Positions 1 through 5,732 of a DNA stretch of 6,951 bases are shown here, in pieces (the stretch's first letter is position 1; each line of letters opens with the position of its first letter). The notes under the pieces were generated by a model, which did no database searches, was not told where the DNA came from, and saw only the letters and a list, made by a program, of their open reading frames with translations. The position numbers were made by a program, and so were the translations under genes. The DNA comes from Candidatus Heimdallarchaeota archaeon (GTDB lineage Archaea; Asgardarchaeota; Heimdallarchaeia; Heimdallarchaeales; Heimdallarchaeaceae), in contig JAUVXQ010000067.1 of NCBI GenBank assembly GCA_030603505.1, positions 1 through 6,951 of the forward strand. The letters are read 5' to 3'.

Positions 1-584
1 ATTATTTCAACAGTGCCAAAAGAGTATAAATCAGACCATTATGGGATTGAAATCGATTTGCGACTGGTGTAGAAGCATCTAAAGACAAGAGTATAAATCA
101 GACCATTATGGGATTGAAATGATAAAAAACAAATTTAGGAATGAAGTAAAATGAAAGTATAAATCAGACCATTATGGGATTGAAATCTTTTAAAAGAACT
201 AAGGAAAAAACTTAATGAGATGGTATAAATCAGACCATTATGGGATTGAAATATGCGAACGGAAAGCGCGTTGTGGGGTAGGAAACACTGTATAAATCAG
301 ACCATTATGGGATTGAAATATTATAATTCTTGTTTTGTTCATAAGTTTGGTAATTGTATAAATCAGACCATTATGGGATTGAAATTAAATTTCTTGCTCT
401 GCATTATCTCCAATATCATAAGTATAAATAAGACCATTATGGGATTGAAATCACTAATGAATAAAACAAGAAGCACAATTGGAATAAAGTATAAATCAGA
501 CCATTATGGGATTGAAATGTAGAAAGCAATATTGCAGAAATTGTTTATTCTGCTGTATAAATCAGCCCATTCTGGGATTGAAAT
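1..584 (+). CRISPR. CRISPR array, leader-distal end, 9 repeats and 8 complete spacers
   Basis: Nine 30-base direct repeats lie at 24-53, 91-120, 157-186, 223-252, 290-319, 356-385, 422-451, 489-518 and 555-584. They begin GTATAAATCAG and end GGGATTGAAAT. Repeats 1-6 and 8 are identical, repeat 7 has one change (C to A at repeat base 9), and the last has two. Spacers are unrelated in sequence and 36 or 37 bases long. Bases 1-23 are the tail of another spacer, so the array continues left of the window. The degenerate last repeat and the ATTGAAAT 3' end, which would be the 8-nt 5' handle of the crRNA, both put the leader on the left and transcription rightwards. Repeats of this length and ending are common in type I-A/I-B and type III systems. 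The subtype cannot be fixed because no cas gene is in the window. Confidence 0.97.
555..584 (+). repeat. Degenerate terminal CRISPR repeat
   Basis: The ninth repeat differs from the others at two positions, A to C at repeat base 12 and A to C at repeat base 18. Its core reads CCCATTCTGGG instead of ACCATTATGGG. No further repeat follows, so this is the leader-distal end of the array, where decayed repeats normally sit. The changes leave the last 12 bases of the repeat, including the ATTGAAAT handle, intact. Confidence 0.9.
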
Positions 585-701
585 CATACTCATATTGATA
601 ATAAAGGACATGTCCTAATTGCTTAATCTCTCTAAAAATGTAACTTCATAACTACAAATATGTGTAAATCTGTAATATCTCGGTAATTACAATTATTAAA
701 A
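585..701. other. Non-coding gap between convergent CRISPR array and operon
   Basis: This very A+T-rich stretch of 117 bases separates the end of the array (+ strand) from the stop codon of the last operon gene (- strand). No plausible ORF is seen. It holds a perfect 12-base palindrome, AGGACATGTCCT, at 605-616. A short inverted repeat, TAATT-AC-AATTA, lies at 684-695, just past the operon stop codon. On the - strand there are T-rich patches (T4 just after the stop codon, T5 near 636-640) that could help archaeal transcription termination. No convincing terminator can be called. Confidence 0.6.
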
Positions 702-1187
702 TCAAATCTCTTCCAAATATGTTTCTTTTTCTGCTTTATCAAAACGTTCATCCAATAAGACAATGGTTTTTTTCAGGACTTCTTGCACTTTTGCATCGTC
801 CTCATAATGTTGGGAATCGATTATTCGTTTAAACATTTCTTCCGATAAATTATCTGGATATCTAAAACCATATGCAATTGCTTTTCTTACACTTGGATTC
901 ACGTCGTTTTCCAGTAATTTGATTAATTTTTCTTCACTTTGTTGATGTTTGAGATAGAGTAAACATAATGCTGAAGTAGCTCTCTCTAGTGGAAAACCAC
1001 TTTTAAGCATTACAGACAGGTTTTCAATTGCTTTTTCTTTATCCCCGCGTTTTGACAGAATGAGGGCTAGCCAAACTTTAATAATTGGAGGGGCGCTGTA
1101 AAAATGATCTTCAAGTTTTGTAATCTCCATATCTTTTCTTATTAGCAATTCTCGAAGTGCTTTCTTTCTGTTTTCTTTCTGTTTTCT
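702..1187 (-). CDS. HEAT-repeat domain, out-of-frame C-terminal part of the membrane protein gene
   Basis: The frame encodes a soluble, all-helical stretch of amphipathic helix pairs typical of HEAT/ARM repeats, for example LERATSALCLLYLKHQQSEE, and later NPSVRKAIAYGFRYPDNLSE. Such domains are protein-protein interaction scaffolds. The frame stays open rightwards to an ATG at 1313. However, the residues from 1313 to about 1230 are only the shifted reading of the preceding protein's last membrane helix (shadow FQQCWILSSLC for real FNNVGYYPLFV), so 1313 is not a credible start. If translated alone, the first usable ATG is at 1130, giving 142 residues. That ATG lies 11 bases after the TAA of the upstream frame and has no clear Shine-Dalgarno sequence. 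The better reading is that this domain is the cytoplasmic tail of the upstream 14-helix protein, disconnected by the 11-base repeat at 1161-1187. The exact partner or function is unknown. Confidence 0.75.
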   Translation of the reverse strand, partial: RKQKENRKKALRELLIRKDMEITKLEDHFYSAPPIIKVWLALILSKRGDKEKAIENLSVMLKSGFPLERATSALCLLYLKHQQSEEKLIKLLENDVNPSVRKAIAYGFRYPDNLSEEMFKRIIDSQHYEDDAKVQEVLKKTIVLLDERFDKAEKETYLEEI

Positions 1188-2896
1188 CCAGGTATGGATA
1201 GAAGTAAACTTCCCACTTTTTTCTTTGATTTTATTGGGATGTAAACTAATAATGGGTAAAATAGAACAAAGAGAGGATAATATCCAACATTGTTGAAAAT
1301 CAATTGGTTGCATGCAAATATAAAATAAACTATCCCACCAATAACTGATAGAGCTTTAATAGGATAGGAAAATTTTCCCTTAATAAGAGGATCTTTAACA
1401 AAGAAGAATGTAGTAGCAAATGCAATAGCTGCTATAGAAAGTGGAACAACTGTGTACATAAAGGCTGCTGTACTTGCTAGCGTTTGTGAAGTTATGGCTG
1501 TAGTAATATACATAACTACAAAATATATTGCAACAGGAATGGCAGTTCCAGTGACCAGAATTGTATTGGTTCTTCTTCTAGCTTTTCCTTCGAGAAGTTT
1601 AGACTGTGTCTCAAGAGGTGGAATAATTGCTCCACTCATCTGAATTGTTGCTTTTGTCATTGTGGTAAGCATACCAGTATAGCTTTTCTTACCATATCTT
1701 TTAGTTATTATAGAATTAACTATCCAAATGAGCCCTATGAAAATTATTAGAGTAATAAAGATATTACCTATACTTGTCATTAACCAAGTCATCAATACAT
1801 CAATAGCCATAACAACTACTAAAAAAGCTAGAATGTGTAAACCTTGTTGCTTTATAGTTTTCCAAACATTTTTCCCAAATCGTATTGTGTCATTATAGAA
1901 TATAACAGGAAAAGCCACCATTCCAAATAGACCAGTATATTGTAAAATTTGCAATGAACGAGTGAGAGTATCAGCAGTTGTGGTAATGTTGTCAGAGAAG
2001 TTAGGAAATCCCCATTTAAGAGCTATAATTTGATCAATTATATTAGTAGATCCTCCATAACCAAAAGTGTACCCGAAAAACAATACGATAAGAGTGAGCT
2101 CTATGCGTCTACTCATATGATAGACTAGAATCGTAACAATTGAAATAACAAGAAAATATGCAAAATCAGTCAAAAATATTAGAAATCTCCCTTCTAGAAG
2201 ATTTCCTCGAATCGAATCAGACAGCATAGTGAATGTCAACAAAATTGCTGGAGTTATAATCGCAATACCAATTAATGTATCAATTTTACGATTCATAGAA
2301 TACATTAATCCTGCATAAAGGAGTGCTGTCACCGCAGTTGTTAACATAACCGCGAAGAGTAGAAGTATGTACTGGTTAGTAGTTTGAATGTCAATTCCTG
2401 TACTTCCATTATCACTAGGATCTCCACCATTTAGAGGTATGTCTATTCCTGAAATTTTGTATGCAGCAGGGACAATATAATCTTTGTACAAATATGATGC
2501 ACCAAAAACAAAAGCTAACCCAAAAAATGAGATTTTTATTATATTCAACCAATTTGATGAAATGTTTTTTGGAGAATTCAACCTTACTCCCATCTTTTGA
2601 ATATAATAAAGAGTGAGACCTACAACACTTAAGGCAATTCCAAAGTAATATACAAGATAAGCTGAAGCAGGAACTTCTGCAGTTTGTTTGAACAAGTCGA
2701 ATAAATTGGTACCAAACATAAATCCTATTAGAGCTCCAACAAGGATACCTAATATCTGAGAACCAAAATTGATAGTCCAATCCATGAAGATTAAGTCTCT
2801 AACTAGGATAACACTTAAAGGTGCGAAGGTCTCTTCTTCCTTTTGTTTTCCATTCTGTTTTTTATCTTTGCTACTAGTATCGATAGTGTCTATCAT
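1142..2896 (-). CDS. Polytopic membrane protein, about 14 transmembrane helices
   Basis: I do not recognise a named family. The 584-residue product has a charged N-terminus (residues 1-40, with KDKKQNGKQKEEE) and hydrophobic segments near 44-66, 79-99, 119-137, 176-200, 206-225, 237-260, 265-282, 315-334, 353-373, 376-397, 445-467, 475-500, 515-534 and 537-555. Basic loops (about 100-118, 200-206, 261-265, 335-352, 398-443, 500-514 and 556 onward) fall on one side. Loops with sequons (NGS near 163, NFS and NIT near 299-305) fall on the other. This gives a consistent positive-inside, N-in/C-in topology. The start is ATG at 2896, with GAGGGG six bases before it and 17 bases after the preceding gene's TAG. 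The last residues after PGENRKK look out of frame: the natural continuation is the HEAT domain in the next frame, which would give one protein of about 727 residues. A role as transporter or as scaffold for the DUF58 neighbour is inference only. Confidence 0.85.
   Translation of the reverse strand: MIDTIDTSSKDKKQNGKQKEEETFAPLSVILVRDLIFMDWTINFGSQILGILVGALIGFMFGTNLFDLFKQTAEVPASAYLVYYFGIALSVVGLTLYYIQKMGVRLNSPKNISSNWLNIIKISFFGLAFVFGASYLYKDYIVPAAYKISGIDIPLNGGDPSDNGSTGIDIQTTNQYILLLFAVMLTTAVTALLYAGLMYSMNRKIDTLIGIAIITPAILLTFTMLSDSIRGNLLEGRFLIFLTDFAYFLVISIVTILVYHMSRRIELTLIVLFFGYTFGYGGSTNIIDQIIALKWGFPNFSDNITTTADTLTRSLQILQYTGLFGMVAFPVIFYNDTIRFGKNVWKTIKQQGLHILAFLVVVMAIDVLMTWLMTSIGNIFITLIIFIGLIWIVNSIITKRYGKKSYTGMLTTMTKATIQMSGAIIPPLETQSKLLEGKARRRTNTILVTGTAIPVAIYFVVMYITTAITSQTLASTAAFMYTVVPLSIAAIAFATTFFFVKDPLIKGKFSYPIKALSVIGGIVYFIFACNQLIFNNVGYYPLFVLFYPLLVYIPIKSKKKVGSLLLSIPGENRKKTERKHFENC
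1161..1187. repeat. Tandem repeat with 11-base period at the frameshift junction
   Basis: On the - strand the sequence reads GAAAACAGAAA twice in succession, followed by part of a third copy. The 11-base period holds over all 27 bases, or about 2.5 copies. Eleven is not a multiple of three, so a change of one unit shifts the frame. The span from the ATG at 2896 to the stop codon at 702 is 2195 bases. Removing one unit gives 2184 bases, exactly 728 codons, and joins PGENRKK directly to ALRELLIRKD. The tract sits exactly where the membrane protein's frame stops making sense and the HEAT frame starts. Confidence 0.9.
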
Positions 2897-2900
2897 TCAC

Positions 2901-2908
2901 TACCCCTC
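2901..2908 (-). promoter_or_regulatory. Ribosome binding site for the 14-helix protein
   Basis: GAGGGG at 2908-2903 on the - strand lies six bases before the ATG at 2896, inside the 17-base gap between genes. It is a reasonable though imperfect Shine-Dalgarno match and supports this start. Confidence 0.55.
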
Positions 2909-2913
2909 ACATT

Positions 2914-4782
2914 CTAAATTTCTACATCGCTGACAATGACATCAAATCTTCTTTTTCGCTTCTTACTGCTCTTTAAAAGTGCTCTTACTATTCTATAGAC
3001 TAAGTAGCTAAATACTATTACACCTAATGTAACACCGATATAAATTATATTCCAATTACGCGTAATTTCAATCATTATCTCAAAACCGTTATCGAATTCT
3101 TCTAATTCAAAAATTTGGCTCAAAGAATCCACATAAATTGACACATTTAGCACTTTTCTCCCAAACCATTGAAATTCTTCATAGTCGATTGATACTGACT
3201 GGTTAATATCCAAACCTTCCAACAGAGTGTGAATTTTCAATGATTCATTTACAAGCACTGTTACATGAAACGGTGCACAAGGAATAGATCCGTTATTTTG
3301 AACTATAATATCTAGTTTTAGTTTTCTCAGTTCTGTAGGTTCCTCAGGAAAGATAAGGATTTCCTTTACATTTACATTAGGGAATCTATACCAAGAAGGA
3401 AAAAACGTTGAAGTGTTTTTCATAGACATTAAATTCATTGGATAGAGTATATTCGCTGAACTATTCCAATAATTAGTTTCAGGAGGTGGAGCTGTCTGTG
3501 AAGCAAAAAATGTTCCATTTCCTGCGAAACCATATAATCCTGAATATGTTAAGTTGAAGTAGTCCCCCTTATCAACAGAAAATTGGTTACTTATTCCGAT
3601 ATGTGTTTTGTTTACCCAGAATGCTATTACCGGATCGCTGTCTTCTAATGCTACTGAGCTTAAATAATCGTTTTGGAAATTCTGTGTAGCATAGAAAATT
3701 TCAGCCCATTTCATTTTTTCTAATGCAATATATTGCACGGCTGATACATGAATCACGCCATTAACCGTATAATTATATAACATGGTGATTGAAAAATTGG
3801 CTTCTAATCCTGTTTCAAGAGAAAAACCTAGAATATCATAATAGTGCTCATTTTCTCTTAAAATGTTAGTTTTTAAACTAGCTGTGCTATTAGATGGTAC
3901 ATCAAGGCGATCAAAACTACCAAGATTTGATATGATTAAAGTAGAAAGGATCCCCTCTCCCATGGTTGTAATTACTATTTCAGTTGAATTATCATCTAAA
4001 GAAAGATCACTTATAAATGGTTGAGGTGAAAGCATATACTCTTTTCCCCATAAAAATTGAGGAATAGAGGTAAAAGCGTATGAACCTTTATCTTGAGTGA
4101 GAAAATAAAATGTTGCTCCTACTGGTCCATTAGCTTCAATAATTGTCCCATTTGTTACATCTAGTTCGATTACTTCCCCGACAAAAGGGATTGTTTCATA
4201 CGATATAGTTCCATTAGGATATCTAATCTCAATATTTGTATTATTAAAACCTGCTACTAACATTACTTTTGCATTAAATGGTGATTGATATCTTCTTCCC
4301 CACATCGACATTACTAATGGAGAATATGAGAAACTATCATCTTTCTCTTCTGATTCTGCAACATGGTAAACCGTTATTTGAAGTGGTCCATAAGATTGTA
4401 TTAGAGATCCATTTGTTAGTTCTGGTTCTGCTGTCGTGTTAATAATAAGAGGTTCTGTTACATTTAAAACAACTGAATTATTTGGAAATAATGCAGATTC
4501 ATACCCAAATATAATTGGAAGCCCATCTTGAAATGATGTAATCGATATGAACGTAGGGGCATAAGATCCAGTTTTAAAAACAAGTGGAATTCTATAATTC
4601 ATATATAATCCTCCTGACGCACCTCCACCACTGGTATCTCCACCTGATCCCCCATCTGGAGGAGGGAGATCTCCTGAACTACTACTTCCTGCTATAACCA
4701 TTGTTTCATTTTCTATGAAGGTTAAACCTTCAGTACTAAATATAATTAAAATAAGGACTATAAGGAAATGCGCTTTTTTCAT
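2914..4782 (-). CDS. Secreted, C-terminally anchored surface protein with CARDB-like domain
   Basis: The 622-residue product has a signal peptide (residues 1-22, MKK followed by a hydrophobic run). A Gly/Ser/Pro-rich linker follows at about 32-58. The beta-rich ectodomain has apparently repeated units around 86-168, 200-253 and 280-364. They share a pattern ending in W-x-x-x-Y or similar (WGRRY, WGKEY, WAEIFY), which recalls the IgGFc-binding N-terminal type; this assignment is tentative. Residues 468-572 look like a CARDB domain, an Ig-like adhesion or scaffold fold: conserved-looking NNGS, then L.DINQSVSI, ending in FDNGFEI. One membrane helix at 578-597 and a basic cytoplasmic tail (KKRKRR) follow. 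About 20 N-x-S/T sequons all lie outside the membrane, as expected for an N-glycosylated archaeal surface protein. The ATG overlaps the TGA of the DUF58 gene (ATGA), so the two are translationally coupled. A substrate-binding, adhesion or envelope-assembly role is possible but not shown. Confidence 0.88.
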   Translation of the reverse strand: MKKAHFLIVLILIIFSTEGLTFIENETMVIAGSSSSGDLPPPDGGSGGDTSGGGASGGLYMNYRIPLVFKTGSYAPTFISITSFQDGLPIIFGYESALFPNNSVVLNVTEPLIINTTAEPELTNGSLIQSYGPLQITVYHVAESEEKDDSFSYSPLVMSMWGRRYQSPFNAKVMLVAGFNNTNIEIRYPNGTISYETIPFVGEVIELDVTNGTIIEANGPVGATFYFLTQDKGSYAFTSIPQFLWGKEYMLSPQPFISDLSLDDNSTEIVITTMGEGILSTLIISNLGSFDRLDVPSNSTASLKTNILRENEHYYDILGFSLETGLEANFSITMLYNYTVNGVIHVSAVQYIALEKMKWAEIFYATQNFQNDYLSSVALEDSDPVIAFWVNKTHIGISNQFSVDKGDYFNLTYSGLYGFAGNGTFFASQTAPPPETNYWNSSANILYPMNLMSMKNTSTFFPSWYRFPNVNVKEILIFPEEPTELRKLKLDIIVQNNGSIPCAPFHVTVLVNESLKIHTLLEGLDINQSVSIDYEEFQWFGRKVLNVSIYVDSLSQIFELEEFDNGFEIMIEITRNWNIIYIGVTLGVIVFSYLVYRIVRALLKSSKKRKRRFDVIVSDVEI

Positions 4783-5720
4783 GTTCGCAGCCCCCTTCTT
4801 TTTGATCCAAAATATGCTAGGAGAAGTTTTTCAGAAAGAACAGTTGTGGGCGCATCAATAACGTCAATATTTAATCCTCTGATGTTTCGTTTAAAGTCAT
4901 TGATTTCCCGAATCTGTTTTCCAACTTCAAACATGTATTTTCCGCGTTCTAAAAGATTACTAAGATTGATAGCATGCATTTCTCCTGTTTCAGGATCTTG
5001 AAACTTAACTTGTCGAGGTTGTTTTGGGAAGAGAAACTCTTCAGGGTCATGGACATGAATAATCTTAACTTCATGTTTTTTTACATTTGCAACCCTAAAA
5101 CCATCAATAGCTCCTGAAAGATCACCATGCAAATCTGTTAAAACTATTATAATTGATCTTCTTTTAAGTGCTAAAGAAATTTCACGAATGTTTTCTCCAA
5201 TTATTGTTCGACCGAATGGTGCTATTTTGAGCATTTCATTAAAAACATGATAAAGATGTGTTTTACCGCTTTTAGGATGTATAAATTTGTGAATCTTGTC
5301 TGAGAATGACACCCAACCGAAATTGTCTCTATTATCCAAAATAGTGTAAGCTAATGTAGCCGTGGCTTCTACGGAAAGTTTTATTCTTGGGATGGGATCT
5401 CCGAGTAACATTGAATGGCTTGTATCCATCATTAAAACAACGTTGGTATTTCTCTCTTGCTCGTAATTTCTTACAATTAGCTTTAAAGGAACGCGAGAAG
5501 AGGCATTCCAATCAACATAACGTAAATCGTCTCCCGCTATATATTCTCGTAAATCTGCGTATTCAGTACCAGGACCGCGGAATACTGATCTTCTATGACC
5601 TTGTAGGAAACTAGTCGTTCTTTGTTTGGCAAGAATCTCAAGTCTCTTCAATTTCCTTAATGGTATTCTAGGCTTATCATCTTGCTCTTTAATTGTCCTT
5701 TCTTCTCGGGAGAGTGACAT
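4779..5720 (-). CDS. DUF58 family protein with VWA-like domain
   Basis: The DUF58 core is clear: FRGPGTEYADLREYIAGDD, then LRYVDWNASSR and RNYEQER, leading into a von Willebrand A fold. The MIDAS metal site looks complete: DTSHS at residues 99-103, the Thr of GRT near 172, and the Asp of LTDLHGD near 196. No membrane helix or signal peptide is seen, so it should be cytoplasmic. DUF58 proteins are typically encoded beside MoxR AAA+ ATPases and are thought to act as adaptors presenting client proteins; the ATPase is not in this window. The frame extends to a GTG at 5729, but that GTG lies inside the Shine-Dalgarno sequence GAGGTGA. I therefore choose the ATG at 5720 (313 residues, five bases after that site). 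The 3' end overlaps the next gene by 4 bases. Confidence 0.93.
   Translation of the reverse strand: MSLSREERTIKEQDDKPRIPLRKLKRLEILAKQRTTSFLQGHRRSVFRGPGTEYADLREYIAGDDLRYVDWNASSRVPLKLIVRNYEQERNTNVVLMMDTSHSMLLGDPIPRIKLSVEATATLAYTILDNRDNFGWVSFSDKIHKFIHPKSGKTHLYHVFNEMLKIAPFGRTIIGENIREISLALKRRSIIIVLTDLHGDLSGAIDGFRVANVKKHEVKIIHVHDPEEFLFPKQPRQVKFQDPETGEMHAINLSNLLERGKYMFEVGKQIREINDFKRNIRGLNIDVIDAPTTVLSEKLLLAYFGSKRRGLRT
4791..4800 (-). promoter_or_regulatory. Ribosome binding site for the surface protein gene
   Basis: A purine-rich run, AAGAAGGGGG, lies eight bases before the ATG at 4782, within the last codons of the DUF58 gene. Together with the ATGA stop/start overlap this suggests coupled translation. 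Confidence 0.45.
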
Positions 5721-5725
5721 ACTAT

Positions 5726-5732
5726 TCACCTC
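5726..5732 (-). promoter_or_regulatory. Shine-Dalgarno sequence deciding the DUF58 start
   Basis: GAGGTGA is a near-perfect Shine-Dalgarno sequence, five bases before the ATG at 5720. Its last three bases are the TGA stop codon of the upstream membrane protein gene. The competing GTG start at 5729 is part of this same motif and has no ribosome binding site of its own. Confidence 0.75.

Noticed and set aside
253..522. 89-codon + strand ORF within the CRISPR array
   Set aside because: It is a translation of four CRISPR repeats and their spacers, with the repeat-derived peptide INQTIMGLK recurring. It is not a gene.
1..584. Assigning a CRISPR subtype from the repeat alone
   Set aside because: Repeats ending in ATTGAAA-like sequence occur with several type I and type III subtypes, and no cas gene is present to decide.
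605..616. Perfect palindrome AGGACATGTCCT as a possible operator
   Set aside because: A single 12-base palindrome is expected by chance about once or twice in a window of this size, and it lies between convergent 3' ends where an operator is unlikely.
1188..1313. ATG at 1313 as the start of the HEAT protein
   Set aside because: The first residues are the out-of-frame reading of the upstream protein's last membrane helix, and there is no ribosome binding site.
1452..1643. 63-codon + strand ORF
   Set aside because: It lies antisense inside the 14-helix membrane protein gene; its hydrophobic look is the mirror of membrane-helix codons.
2415..2780. 121-codon - strand ORF
   Set aside because: It is a shifted frame within the 14-helix gene, rich in Cys and Trp as shadow frames often are.
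4768..5001. 77-codon + strand ORF
   Set aside because: It is antisense to the DUF58 gene, with no supporting start signal or recognisable domain.
5387..5614. 75-codon + strand ORF
   Set aside because: It is antisense to the conserved DUF58 core, which is clearly the coding strand.
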